A DNA stretch of 64,000 nucleotides, from assembly GCA_963971575.1 (NCBI GenBank), contig OZ020616.1, forward strand, positions 3,802,924 to 3,866,923, in the 5' to 3' direction. Position numbers and translations under genes: made by a program. This DNA comes from Liopterus haemorrhoidalis. Taxonomy: Eukaryota > Arthropoda > Insecta > Coleoptera > Dytiscidae. The notes beneath the pieces are model-generated. The model had not been told where the DNA came from, made no database searches, and saw only the letters and a list, made by a program, of their open reading frames with translations. Shown here one piece after another: positions 1 through 14,200 of the stretch. Positions within the stretch are counted from its first letter, which is position 1. Each line of letters starts with the position of its first letter.

Positions 1-284
1 TCAGAACAAAAGTTAAACTAGACAAAAATGCCCATCTAAAGGTTACTATAAGAATTCTGAGGCACTTCCGGTTTCACCGGAAATGATGTCAACTTTTGAT
101 CTAGCATAGGGAATCGATAATTTTATATTTTTTCCTAAAAGTACATTAAATTAGCTTTACAATGACACCAAAAAGTCATATTTCTATGTTAACCATTTCA
201 AAATGGCGACCTAAGTTATTTCATATTATTTCATATAATAACTAGTTATAACAGTTTATTTTAGAGATATTTTGTTTCTTTTTA

Positions 285-1306
285 GGGTTTTGTAGGTATG
301 ACCAAAAAACCCTTATACCGTCATTTTGTCGTCTGTCTGTCTGTTCGGTAAAAATTGTAGCCAAACGGCTAAACCTAGAGAGTTGAAATTTGGCATACTT
401 ATACAACTCTTTGACCCGCACATAGGAAAAATACTAAAATATCTAAAAAACATATCCCTCTAAAAATATAAACAAATATGTGCTCAACGAAAAAAAATAT
501 ATTTTTTTAAAATTCTGAGTAGGGTATCAAATGAAAGCCCTTAGTACGTGGATTAACGATCAAAATTTTATTTTTGCAAAATAAATTATTTTGATGCGAT
601 TTTTGCCAAAATTGTGCAAAAAAAATTTTGTCCCACAGCCTGTAGCCCAGATGGTTTAAACTAAAAATCTGAAAAAATGCTAAGTAATGTACATTTGTGT
701 GAACCGGAATAGTACAACAGGAATTTTTGATCAGATTATGTTTTCGGAAAATAACGCATTTTTTGTGTTTTTAACTAAAATATGTTAAGTATTTAATACG
801 TTGTGTAACATGCCGGAGCAGTGGCTCTCGTGGCGTGGTTGGATTTGTCGTACGCTTAATAATATAAGTTAACTTGCAAACTAGGGTTCGAATCCTGTTG
901 ATTTTATTTTTTGTTTTTTTTTTGCATTTTTATTTTGTTTAAATTATTTTGTTAAAATTCTAGTTATATTTGGTAAATGTTGCATTTAATTTTTAAAAGC
1001 GTAAATTTAATAACCAGTGGAAAGTGTTGAAATTATAATTTAATTCTATGTTTGACGAAATCAAAGGGCGGGACTTATGATGTAAGCAACCAATGGAAGC
1101 CATAGGTGCAATTTTCAAAATCTTAATGAACTTTGCTGTATAAAAAAAAATACTGCATATATTTAGAAACTTAAATAATGGTATTAGGCATTCGAATTAA
1201 AATTCATAAAAAAATATTTTGACATAAAATTTGTTTTGGCATCCCAAATAATCATCGTTCAGTTACTAAATACCTGCAAAACCCAGAAATGTGTGAAAAT
1301 TCACAC
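285..1306 (+). mobile_element. R1 repeat, long copy with tRNA-like module
   Basis: Named R1 here for convenience; no link to R1 LINEs is implied. Starts at AGGGTTTTGTAGGTATGACC, which can fold back on AAAAAACCCT, then a GTCT-rich tract, the motif AGCCAAACGGCTAAACC, and a core ending near TATGTTAAGTATTTAAT. Then a tRNA-like block (820-900) and a body of about 400 bp ending with ACCCAGAAATGTGTGAAAA. The same order recurs at 27822-28876. No protein-coding capacity recognised. Confidence 0.75.
820..900 (+). other. tRNA-like (Pol III promoter-like) module
   Basis: GGGTTCGAATCCTG matches a B-box and GTGGCGTGGTTGG is a loose A-box, about 50 bp apart, followed by an oligo-T run. I do not see a full cloverleaf, so this is a SINE-like head, not a tRNA gene. 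Confidence 0.5.
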
Positions 1307-1637
1307 TTCACATCAATTTTTTTATTGTTTTCAAAGCTTGCTACGTTCAACTTTGTAAAACTTATGTTGATTATTATTTTGTAAATAAATGGTCGCCATT
1401 TTGAAATGGTTAACATAAAAATATGATAGGAAAGTAAGGTTATGTTGGCTATCATTTGAAGAATTCTACGAAATATATTTTAGTATTTGAGTGATTGAAA
1501 ACCAAAATGACGAGCTTGTTTGCTCTTGTGCAGTATTTATGAAGCTGAGAGCTTTTTAGCTTTTGTACTTTGGCATAAAAAAAGTTATGAAAAGAATCTA
1601 CCAATTTTCAACGTTGTATTTCCGATAGGTTCGATTC

Positions 1638-1697
1638 AAGAAGTTAAGTTAAGTGAAGTTAAGTTAAGTGAAGTTAAGTTAAGTGAAGTTAAGTTGA
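1638..1697. repeat. 15-bp tandem repeat
   Basis: About four units of GAAGTTAAGTTAAGT in a row. Downstream of FBXL6, no gene attached. Confidence 0.85.
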
Positions 1698-1993
1698 ACG
1701 AGCTCTAGTAGCCAACCTTTGTCCTAAAGATGACACCTGAAGAAGAAGAATAAGACATATTTATTAATACTGTTGTCCCCTGTTTGCTAAAATAAGCCAA
1801 TTTTTGTGATTAAGTACAACTTCAAAAAGTAGTGGATGTAAAAGAGCTCTTTAAAAGTAACAATTTTTGAGAACATGCTTTTACAAATAACATATAAACA
1901 TAGTACAGTCTTCGCAAAATTATTATAACTTTTCTTCAACAAATAAATAATATAGAAATACAAAAAACTACACTTATTTTCAGTTATGATTGC

Positions 1994-1999
1994 TTTATT
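1994..1999 (-). promoter_or_regulatory. Polyadenylation signal of FBXL6
   Basis: AATAAA on the minus strand, 6 bp after the TAA stop. A 3' UTR ending near 1970 would be very short; a longer UTR is not excluded. Confidence 0.6.
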
Positions 2000-2005
2000 T
2001 TAATA

Positions 2006-2267
2006 TTAATTTTTGTCGTTTTCTGATACTGCCTTTTCTTCTGCACTTTCTCCATGTTCTGATTCTGGTGAATCAATTTCTTCTGGTTTCGGTTTATTTT
2101 CGAATGAAGAACATAGTTCAGCAATTGCAGATCCCTCATAGAGTCTCTTAATTCCGCGCGGCAAAGCTCGGCAAGATTGCAAATTGATCGACTGAATGTG
2201 AGGACATTTTTCCAATACTGCTTTCACTGACTCTAGACTGACTGAAGATCCACACAAATCCAGAGTC
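2006..2267 (-). CDS. FBXL6: FBXL6 exon 9: last LRR, acidic tail and stop
   Basis: 262 nt, entering in phase 2; acceptor TTTATTAG. Encodes RTLDLCGSSVS, the INLQSCRALPRGIKRLYEG signature and a Glu/Ser-rich tail ending at TAA (2008-2006). Confidence 0.93.
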
Positions 2268-5200
2268 CTAATAAACAAATATATCATTACTTATATGAAG
2301 GGAGTGAGATCGGAACAAAAACGTAATAGTCATATTAACTCGCGGTGGGAGAATATAGGGATTTGCAGCTAAGCACCCTACCATCTGGTGAGCGTTTCAT
2401 GAACTTGTGTACATCATATAACATTTCGTTTTGTGTATTGGTTTTGTATGAAGTTTGTTTTTAAAGTTTTATTATAATCATTGAAAAATGTATAATACAT
2501 ATTGTTGTGTGCCTATGTGCAATTCATTGAAACGAAGAAACCCGGAAATATCGTTTCATTTGTTTCCACTAATATCAGACACCGTATGGTTCGAAACAAA
2601 ATTGGGAAAGCAAGAGGTTAGGAATCGACGCGATGTTTAGATAAACAATTTAAAAATTGGAAAAAAAGTGAGCCCTTGTATCAAAGTTTGCTCATTACAT
2701 TTTAATGATAGTGACTACAAAAAATATTTTCCATTTTGTATTTATTATCGCATATCTTGAAAATTCCTGTTATTGTGTGTGGGTTTGTAATGCACAAGTC
2801 TGTAGGCATAATGCCTAAATCTTTATGAACTCTGTTTTTTTCAGTGACTCCACACAATATTATATGCCCAGCATTGTAGATTTCTACCCCTTCGTAAACA
2901 AAACGGGAATTATTATTTCCCCCAATATAGTTAAAATAATCGACAATGGAAAACCGCCATAACTTAAAACCAGATCACAAAATGTAGTATTTTAGATGTT
3001 TACAAGTAATGTCACTTCACAAAATCAGAAAATCCCAAACAATTATTTATTTTTTGTCCTTTTTTGATACACTTTTCGCTATTATTTACTAGTAAATGTC
3101 AAGTGGTATCTGATTTAGAATGGTTTCAAAAAAATCCGCGTGGCGCTACGATCTTAAAATTTTTCCTCTATATGGTGTGCTATAAACACGACCAGTTCTG
3201 GAACGTTCTGCGCATGACATCATGTTGGCAGCACCATTCAGTTATGCCGAAAAAAAAACAGAAATGTTTCTATGTTACTGTTTGGTATTTTTTAAGTATT
3301 TATTAGTGTTTTAAAATTAAAATTGCAAAATGCCTGACTGTTCGGTATACGGATGCACTAATTATTCATTCTCGGAAAACTAAAGTGGGTTTTACACGAT
3401 TCAATTTCTATAAAATTTTGCGTACTATTCATATACAAAAGGATACAATATAACAAATACCATGTCTGAGAAAAGGAGAAAATAAATATTAACTTAAGAT
3501 CGACCTAAAAGGGCTAGAATTTCTTTCTCCCTTGAGAAGAAGATGGAAGTTATTAGACGAATGGAAAGTGGGGAAAACGTCTCGATGTCTGCAGGATAAT
3601 GAATTTACCGCCTTAAACTGTTACTATCATTATGTAAAATGCAGATAAAATCAAACAATCTGCTCAGCAAACTACAGAAGTAAGCGCCAAGTACGAGTCT
3701 ACGAGTTCTAAGTCAAATAAAATTGCGTTATAGATACCCTTTATGTCTATTGTTTATTCACTTGGGCCCAACCCTATACCCTCAATATAAGTTAGGTTCA
3801 TTTTACGCCAATTCGATTTACGCCGGTTCTCCTAGGAACGACACGGCGTATATAGTTCTACCTGTATTCTAATCTTACTCAAAATAAGCATAAACTATCA
3901 TGTATATTCGAGAGGTTAAATTTTACGAAACAATATAATTTTATTTAACTTCTTATATATAACTTCCCGCAAATATAACTTAATGTTAACATAGAGACAA
4001 GTGACTCAACTCACACAGCCTTACACCGAAAGGTAGAAAGGCTTAGGATTAAGTAAGTAAGTAAGTTAAAAGGTTGTTATACAATATCCTGAACCGAATC
4101 TGTATTTAGTAATTTTGTTTTATTTTTTGTCCGTTACATTTTAAAACTTACTCTTACCTTAAGGGAGATTCTTTTCCTTTCTCGGCCAAAGTCATAACAG
4201 CCGCATCCAAAGGTGCTGTAGCCGTTGACCAAGCAAGATCCACTTCCACAAGACTGTGACTCCATTTCTGTACTATTAATTCGAGCCCAGAATGATTAAG
4301 ACGTGTCACGAAACAAGCTGAAATCAATTTAATTTTAAATAAACGCGTAAAATTGAACGTAACAATTTGTTTAAATAAAAACTTTTCGTACGACTACTAT
4401 GAAACTGTCTCGTTTTGATATTGTTATTTAACAGCCGTGTGGGAATGATAAATTCGCGCAATGGCGCATGTGCAGTGTATGATAATGAATAAATTCGCAC
4501 CAAGGCGCATGTGCAATGTGCGAGAATTTTCATTTCCCTACTGTCTGCGCGCGCATATTGGCTGTTAACCATACTTATATTGTATTTTCTTTATTATTTA
4601 TGTATTGAAAAATGGTAATCGAGAAAAAACATATTGTGGAACAGGCGAAAATACATATTCCGTGGCAGATGTACAATATACTAATGCATTATGTGAAAAA
4701 TACTGACCACTTAAAAATAAATGTTCCAAATCCCATGCAGGAACTTTAACTAATCCTGAATCGGTAATTTTCGTACAACCCCTTACATCCAGCAGACGTA
4801 ACTTGTGACTAGACTTCAGTATACGCTCTATACCATTATCATCGATGAACTTAGAAGTTGTCTGGTCGTCTTCTATACCTGCCAGGGACAATTCCTCTAA
4901 TTCAGGGAAACCTGGAGATGCCATCTATAAACAAAAAGTTAAATCAGTAACTTCAAAGATTTATTTTTATATTCTGTAAGGGTTTTGTAGATATGACCAA
5001 AAAACCCTTATACCGTCATTTTGTCGTCTGTCTGTCTGTCTGTTCGGTAAAAATTGTAGCCAAACGACTAAACCTAGAGTGTTGAAATTTGGCATGCTTA
5101 TATAACTCTTTGACCTGCACATAGGAAAAATACTAAAACATCTAAAAAACATATCCCCCTAAAAATAATAAACAAATATGGGCACATCGAAAAAAAATAT

Positions 5201-8200
5201 ATTTTTTTAAAATTCTGAATAGGGTATCAAATGAAAGCCCTTAGTACGTGGATTAACGATCAAATTTTTATTTTTGCAAAATAAATTATTTTGACGCGAT
5301 TTTTGCCAAAATTGTGCAAAAAAACTTTTGTCCCACACCTGTAGCCCAGATGGTTTAAACTAAAAATCTGAAGAAATTCTATGTAATGTACATTGGTGTG
5401 AACCGGAATAGTACAACAGGAATTTTTTATCAGATTATGTTTTCGGAAAATAACGCATTTTTTGTGTTTTTAACTAAAATATGTTAAATATTTAATTTGC
5501 TATGTAACACAGTAGGGGGGAACGCCCAGAAAACCCCCCCGCCTGCAGCGGCCTTGGTATGATTATTACAAAATAAAGAATAAAATGTTTTTCTAAATTA
5601 TAGTAGAAAATAAATTTCTAATACAAATAAAAGCATTTAAAAATTTATCACTCGGAACTGAACCGAAAACCGAAAAAAACCGTTATTTTTACCAGAACGA
5701 AAGCCGGAACCAAACTGATATATATTTTTTTAATTGAACCGGAATGAAAACCGAAACAAAAAAAAATAACGGTTCGAAGCCCTGTAATAAATTTTAAAAA
5801 ACATTTTTAAATTTTTTATATTTAAAAATGCTGTGCACTGTCGGGGTCCATTTATTGTTTATACATTTGTTGTTAAAATACAGAACTACACAAAAGCAAT
5901 TTAGTTCCGCGTAAATGTTTAGAATAGCCTATAATGCTAATACTGGTTAACAAAATTATTATAAATTTAAAAAATTATTTTTAAATTTTTATATTTAAAT
6001 TGCTGTGCACTGTCGTGGACCATTTATTGTTTACGCAATACAGAACTACGCAAAAAAATCCACATTAAAATTCTCATTAGCGAAACTAATTAAGAGGATT
6101 AATTTCTTTACTTAAGCCTTTATTTGATAATTTTGATAGACATTACGTCATTAATCCTTCCAAATATTTATCGTTCACATTCGTGTATGAAACGTTCTAG
6201 GTAACAACACATGTTGACCAGTGCTTTTTTGTATAAAATACCCTTAAATTAATAACTACCTTAAGCGCTTGTAGCCATAAATGCTGTGTGTACACATTTT
6301 TACCAGTTTTATAAAAAGTAAAATTTGAAAAAGTGCAATAGTGATGAAACAAGTTGAGTGTCTATTGAAGGGTTAAGAAGGGACATCCTATACTGAGTCG
6401 ACAACCCTTGGGAGCTAATAGCCAAAGATGCTGCACACCATTTTCTCAAAATTCAAAAATTCTGTGGATTATAAATTTTTTGTAAGTATTGTACAGGTAA
6501 ATTTTATGTTTTTTCGATTGAATATTTTTAATAGCTCTAAGTATGTATGTTCCTTGGGCACTAATAGCCGAAAATGCTACACACCATTTTCTTAAATTTA
6601 CAAAAATTCTGTGGATTTTAAATTTTTTGTAAGTATTGTACAGGTAAATTTTATGTTTTTTCGATTGAATATTTTTAATAGCTCTAAGTATGTATGTTCC
6701 TTGGGCGCTAATAGCTGAAAATGCTACACACCATTTTCTTAAATTTACAAAAATTCTGTGGACTTTAAATTTTTTGTAAGTATTGTGAATTTTTGGAATG
6801 TTTTTAGGTCTCAATATTTTTAACAGCTCTAAGTAAGTTTGTATGTTCTTTGGGCGCTAATAGTCTAAATTGCTGTACACCATTATTTCAAATTTCAAAA
6901 AATTCTGTGGATTTTAAGATTTTTGTAAATATTGTGCAGGAAAATGGTTTTGAAAATGTTTTTTCGATTCAATATTTTTAATAGCTTTAAGTTTTATGTT
7001 CTTTGGGTGCTAATAGCCAAAGATGCTGCACACTATTTTTACAAATTTCAAAAAATTATGTTGATTTTAATTTTTTTGTAAGTATTGTGTAAGTAAATTT
7101 TTGGAATGTTTTTACGTTTCAATATTTTTAACAGCTGTATGTACGTTCTGTGGGCGCTAATAGCCTAAAGTGCTGTACACCATTTATTTTTAAATTTCAA
7201 AAATTCTGTGAATTTTAAATGTTTTGTAAGTATTGTGAAGGTATGTTTTTTCCATTCAATATTTTTAATAGCTCTAAGTAAGTTTGTATGTTCTTTGGGA
7301 GCTACTAGCCAAAGATGCAGCATACCATTTTTTCAAATTTAAAAAAAAAAAATTAAAAAAATTACTTCTGAATTATAGTAAAGACATGCCTAAGCAGTCA
7401 TGTCCTAAGCGTGATAAAAATGTGAAGGAATGTCATGTGAGTATATACAGTTCATTCTAAATAGCATATAAGAAAACACGTTTATTTTAAATAATTAGTA
7501 CAGTCCTGTCAACTACTATTAACAGAACCATAAACTCAGCAGGTATATTGGTTATGTCAGCCATTATTGGAATCAATAAGTGAGGGTGGCCATTTCATTT
7601 TGGAAATACTATACGTACCATTAAGGCCCGGTCTTTCCACCTTCAGATAAAGTTCCAGGTAACTATCTGACAGATAAGGTTATTTTTAACTTCATCTGCT
7701 GAGTAAATGTCATCCTTTCTTTCTATACAAATGTATCTATCAGATAGTTATCTAACGGATAATGAGACTGACGTATTGAATTCACTGACTGGTATTGACA
7801 TTTATTCAGCAGATGAAGTTATAAATAACCTTATCTGTCAGATAGTTACCTGGAACTTTATCTGAAGGTGGAAAGACCGGGCCTAAGTCCTCTATACCAA
7901 TGAGTGTTAATATCTAAATATTAAATATATAATAATTAATCACTTACTTGTTCAGTCAAAGAAGTCGGTGCTAATAAAATCTGACTGTTGGTAACACGAA
8001 GAACTCGCAGTTTCGGACAACCAGCCTGAAGTTTCTCAACATGCAATAGCGACGAGTTGTATGCATGTGTTTTTATGTTTGATAAGTCTAATAGCTGCAG
8101 ATTCGGGCAATGCGCCTATAACAAATTATTAATAAAATTACAATAAAATATATAAATAAAACAACTTGTACTTCACTATATTTTTATTAAATAGTTCATA

Positions 8201-11200
8201 AATTTAGCTACAAAAATAATTTATGCCTACTTGATTTATGACACTGTTTGACGTGCGAAAATGGCGTTTAATTGAACAAAAGTCTGTTCCAAACGGTTAG
8301 GCGGAACTAGATTTGGCAATCTAGTTACTTTCATCGTTTAAATCATGCTTTTCGGCCGTTTTGTTTAAGCTTTGTAAATCATACTTACAATAAACATTTT
8401 TTGGTTAAGGTTAATATCATTTTAAAATGTCATTTTCTTTATATTATGATTTTTTGTGTCATTCTTAATACAAATTTCCCATTTATTTATTTTTTTGTCA
8501 TTAAAATACGTAAAAAAAATGACATATGTCATTCGTTTCCATGGTTTCATTGTTGGAATTTTAAATTTTGACATTTCAACATGAAAAATGAAATAACCCA
8601 AGCAAGGTCCCTTCTCGTGACAACCTAAAAGAACGAAATTCCCATTTAGTTCCGCTTAACCGTTTGGAACAGACTGCAATACAATTCTATAACATCCATA
8701 AATTGCGTTTATTGGACTTGTACAGTAAAGTGGCAAAATAGGGGAAACTTCCTAAGCGCCCTGACATCTGGTGGCAATTTGCGGAAGATACGAAAGTGAT
8801 ATTGTTTTATTTTGTGGAGAAATACTTGTTTTTTTGTTGTTTGTGTTTTATTTTTGTAAATCATGGAAAAAAAATCATGTAAATTGTGAATAAGGAAGAA
8901 TCCTTCTTAAACATTCCATAATTTATCTATATCGAAAAAAATATCAATTGAAACGACGTTTGGAGGCAGAGAGAAAGTGGAGTGGAAAGTGTCGTAGGTT
9001 TTTATGGACCCAAACACTAAAAATGGACAAAAATCCAAGCCCATGCATGCATGTTTGCTCGTTGAATTTTATGGAAAGTGATTTTTTACGTCCAAGAAAA
9101 GACTGAAAAAAAGCATTTATCCCACCCAAAATTTGTCTAAGTCATCAATTGATATATTAAAAGGCCCTTCTACTTTTTCAGGCAGAGATATTAATTTTTA
9201 GTAATATATTTACCATATTTGTTGCTATTATTTTGACAGACAGTCAAAAATAATTAAAAATACAATGAAAAACTAAAAATTTCCTTGAAATTTCTTTAGA
9301 ATAGTATATTATTACATATTTTGTAAATCGTAGATTACCTTTAAATTAAAAAAAAGCTCGGAAAACAGGAAAAATACAACTGGTGTTCATTTTGTGTGTT
9401 TTGTGTTAATGTCACTTTCGAGTGTTTCAGTTTTGCCGCATATGGCGCTGCGATCTTAAAAAGTTTCCCCTATTAAACAACTGTCAGTGTCAAAATAAAA
9501 TATCAAAAGCCTTCTTTAGTAGAAGAAATTCCTTTGCATTAAATGCAATTTCTTTTATTTATTTTGGAACTTGTCCTATGTCTTGAGACATAGCGAACGA
9601 TCAAGAGTAGTTATTAAACTGAACTTACCGATATAGCGGTTAAAATTTGTGAAAATCCTGCCAGTTTATTGTGGGCTAACACCAGGTGGGTCAATCTGCT
9701 CCCCATTGTCTGGGCTAGAGATACAAGTGGAGCTGCATTCAGAGCACTCTTAGTCCCCTGGTTTGTTACCTACAAAACATTACATAAAAATGCATATAGG
9801 TATGTATGTATCAGTCTTTTAAATACAATCTATAAGACAATAAATATGTCATAAATACAAAAGATAATAATTATTCACTATGAGATAATAAAACAATTAA
9901 ATATCTCTGTCGCTATACAAATATTTTGCATTAATTCTAACTTACATTAATAGCTGATAAATCGATTCTTTCTAGCTTGGAACATTCTGAAGTTAAATAT
10001 TTTAAATTTTCTGCAGTTAAACCACTCCATCCGCTTAAGTTTAAACCACGTAGTTCTGGACAGTTCTCACATAATTCCGTCAGTATTATATGAATATTCT
10101 TGATCTTCCAATCGCCTGAAAATATAAACATGTAACATTTATAAAGTCCGAGAAGAGTTTCAAAATCCAACGTTTTTATTCTTTCGTAGAGTGAGAAATA
10201 ACTTTCGGTCTCTGGGGATTCAGTCTTTGGGGACACGGCGCATATTCGAAAACACACATACGTTTACGTGAAATATTCAAATATAACAGACAAAGATAAA
10301 ACAACGGACGTACGTGATGTGAGCAGTTCAAAGACGTCATAGAAGGTTATCATAGAATAATTATGTGAAATAGATACAGTGAATTTGTTTTATCCTGCAA
10401 TATAGGTATTATCGTTACTATGGTAATTGAAATCTGACAGCAATGTAAAATTGCGTTTCGTTTAATTTGCAATATACAGTCTGTTTCAAACGGTTAGGCG
10501 GAACTAAATGGGAATTTCGTTCTTTTAGGTTGTCACGAAAAGGCACCTTGCTTGAGTTATTTTATTTTTCACGTTGGAATGTCAAAATTTAAAATTCCAA
10601 CAATGAAACCATGGAAACGAATGACATATGTCAAACTTAAATTAATTTTCTTACATATTTTAATGACAAAAAAATAAATAAAGTCTGTTCCAAATGGTTA
10701 GGCGGAACTAGATTTTTCAATCTAGTTACTTTCATCGTTTAAATCATGCTTTTCAGCCGTTTTGTTTAAGCTTTGTAAATCATACTTGCAACAAACATTT
10801 TTTGGTTAAGGTTAATATCATTTTAAAATGTCATTTTCTTTATATTTTGATTTTTTGTGCCATTCTTAATATAAATATCCCATTTATTTATTTTTTTGTC
10901 ATTAAAATATGTAAGAAAATTAATTTAAGTTTGACATACGTCATTCGTTTCCATGGTTTCATTGTTGGAATTTTAAATTTTGACATCCCAACGTGAAAAA
11001 TGAAATAACCCAAGCAAGATCCCTTTTCGTGACAACCTAAAAGAACGAAATTCCCATTTAGTTCCGCCTAACCGTTCGAAACAGACTGTAAATGGGATAT
11101 TTGTATTAAGAATGACACAAAAAATCAAAATATAAAGAAAATCACATTTTAAAATGATATTAACCTTAACCAAAACATGTTTGTTGCAAGTATGATTTAC

Positions 11201-14200
11201 AAAGCTTAAACAAAACGGCCGAAAAGCATGATTTAAACGATGAAAGTAACTAGATTGCAAAATCTAGTTCCGCCTAACCGTTTGGAACAGACTTTAGGCG
11301 ATTTAACATCGTTGTCAAAATAATTTGTCGTTACTAGGGAAACCATGCATAATAATAATTTCAATATTGCAGGATAAAAGAAATTTACTGTATATATTTC
11401 AGCAGCCAGTATATGGCAATAGAGATATTAGAATATGTTTGAATTATTTTAAAAATATGTCCTTTCTATCCAAAGCTGAAAGGCAAGAGTAACAATAAAG
11501 TATCAAAATTGTTGTATACTTACTCAAATTTAAGTCCTGACACTCATTCAGCCTGTTCTGAATAAGCCACTGCAACTTGAAATCTGTCTTTGATCGATCT
11601 TTAACGCAATTACTTAAATCTATATTTTCCCACAATGATGATGACACTGCTACTGAACGCCATAATTTACATATCTTACACAAGCTGAAATAATTTAAAA
11701 AATATATGTTAAGCTACTATATTATATAGTGTGTATCAAAGTAGAGAGAACACGATTTTTCTCGAAAACTGTGAGCAAGTTGGGAGAAAAAGGCGTAAAA
11801 AAACAGTAAAGTCCATTCTACATTATACTTTTTTCAATACTTTTTGCAATATTATCCAACTCTGATAGACCGGGAGCTCATGACATTTTTGGTCTCCGAT
11901 TTCATACAGCATGCCTTTTGGAGGAGAGAATATTTACCCTGTGACAACAAAAAAGGGATGGTACTAAACCCCTGCACGCTTTCTGGTCATAGGAAAAATT
12001 GCATTTCCACTTGCACGAAATTTTTGTGTTTTTCTCTGATTTAATATTGCTTGCCCTTTTGTCAAAAGAAAGTTATAACAAATTTAAAGTCTTTTAATTA
12101 TAGGCATGCTGTATGAAAACGCGGAAAATCATATTTTTTTATTACAAGATCACATGACCGTTTGAGCCCTTTGGGACCCTCCGAATTGCATGCATATATT
12201 TAAAAGACTTTAAATTTGTTATAACTTTCTTTTGACAAAAGGGCAAGCAATATTAAATCAGAGAAAAGCACAAAAATTTTGTGTTTAAGTGGAAATGCAA
12301 TTTTCCCCATGACCGGAAAGCGTGCAGGTGTTTAGTACCATCCCTTTTTTTGTTGTCACAGGGTAAATATTCTCTCCTCCAAAAGCCATGCTGTATGAAA
12401 TCGGAGACCAAAAACTGTCATGAGCTCCCGGTCTATGACGTCATTTCAACTTTTGATACTACAGAATATAGTGGAGGAAAAAAGTAAGAGACAGTGATAT
12501 ATTTTATACCTTCCATCTCTTATTACTTTTCCTTGCCAATTTAAAAAAATTTAGGTTCAGATGGCAGACAACAATTTGGTTATAGTAAACCAATTTATAA
12601 ATATTGTTTAATTATGCTAAGTTTATATTTAATTATATGATCTAAATAAACTTCTTATCAACTTATTAAACTACTAAAAGTTAAGTTGTAAACAAAAACT
12701 AAAAAGTTGGTGTTGGTACGACTGAAAAGTACAGAACTATCAACCAAAAATTTGACCGGAGGTAGTTTTGGATTTTGGCACAATTTTGGCAAAAATCTTA
12801 TCAAAATAATTTATTTTGCAAAAATAAAATTTTGACCGTTAATCTACGTACTAAGGGCTTTCATTTGATACTCTACTCAGAATTTTAAAAAAATATATTT
12901 TTTTTCGGTGAGCACATATTTGTTTATATTTTTAGGGGGATATGTTTTTTAGATGTTTTTGTATTTATCCTATGTGCGGGTCAACGAGTTGTATAAGCAT
13001 GCCAAATTTCAACTCTCTAGGTTTAGCCGTTTGGCTACAATTTTTACCGAACAGACAGACGACAAAATGACGGTATAAGGGTTTTTTGGTCATATCTACA
13101 AAACCCTAAAAACCACTAATTTATAAAAAATACACCGAAAAAAAACCTTATCTTAACATATCCTAACCAACAAAACTTAAAAACAAAGAACCATTTTCTA
13201 ATCATCTTGCATAAAATGCGTTGGCGATCAATGTATTAACCGTCGGGTTAAAAGTGCAGTCTTGGAAGGCCTATGAAGAATCTGCATAAACATTTTTTTG
13301 TAAATTACGTTTTGCGTATTAGGTTAGTTTTACACGAAACAGCTTTAAAATTGCAATATATAATGCATTTTTTTTCAAAATCTTCTTCCCGAGGGAGGAC
13401 CCCCCTCGCAAAGGCACTATATATACCTCCCCCACCCAGTGGCCGGCTACGCATTCTGGTCGATCGTGGTAACAACATATATATATAAAAAGTAGATCTC
13501 AAATACAAAAAAGTTGAACAGCCCTGCTCTATAACGACTTGAAAGTAAAGTATTTTTATTTACAAGTGATCAAAGTGCCTTCCATTTTGATTTAAACACT
13601 TTCGAATCCTTATTCTTGAAGTATCTGTAGCTCGGGGCATAATGAAAATAAAAATAATTAAGAATATTTCAGTTTCAAGTACTTTAAAGTTGTACTTTTA
13701 AGTAACTACGATTTGATGACCACAAATGGCATGACAAGAAATATTTTATGATATTTCAAATGTAAAAACATTGCTTGTTTATTTAAAATAAATAAATAAA
13801 TAAATAAACATTTATTAGAATTTACAACTCCCCCGAGAAATTTAGCTCATTTTCTCTTATATTAGCCATAATGTTACAATAACTTTAAATATAAGGTTAC
13901 AAAAAAATTCCATTGATCCATAGAATAACGCAAAAATGATATCTGACATATGAATGGGTGGAATAAATGTCTCCATTAAATAGCTACCCAGTTTATCAAG
14001 AGGTGGAATAACTGGCCCTAATTAATGTTAATAACTATGGAAAGAAAGAATATAAACAGATTTTTTCTTATAGTCAAAATTCAGGTGTTATGGAATTAAA
14101 TTATTATAATATAATTATTAATTGACTCACTTAACAAGAAGAGGAAGAGATCCTTGATCTTTACAAAGGTACTCAAAGACTTTATATAAGAACTTCTCGG

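Larger units (their letters stand above)
173..1426. mobile_element. TIR element split by an R1 copy
   Basis: CATATTT-TATGTTAACC followed by ATTTCAAAATGGCGACC at 173-211 recurs in inverted orientation at 1391-1426, giving about 35-bp terminal inverted repeats with small gaps. Between the arms lies the R1 element (285-1306) plus AT-rich sequence, so the host element was originally a few hundred bp. No coding sequence seen. The first 170 bp of the window hold no recognised feature. Confidence 0.6.

Noticed and set aside
6446..6814. 122-codon frame with repeated YKKFKxHRIFVNLRKWCVAF blocks
   Set aside because: By-product of the 147-bp tandem array, whose period of about 147 is a multiple of three in some units.
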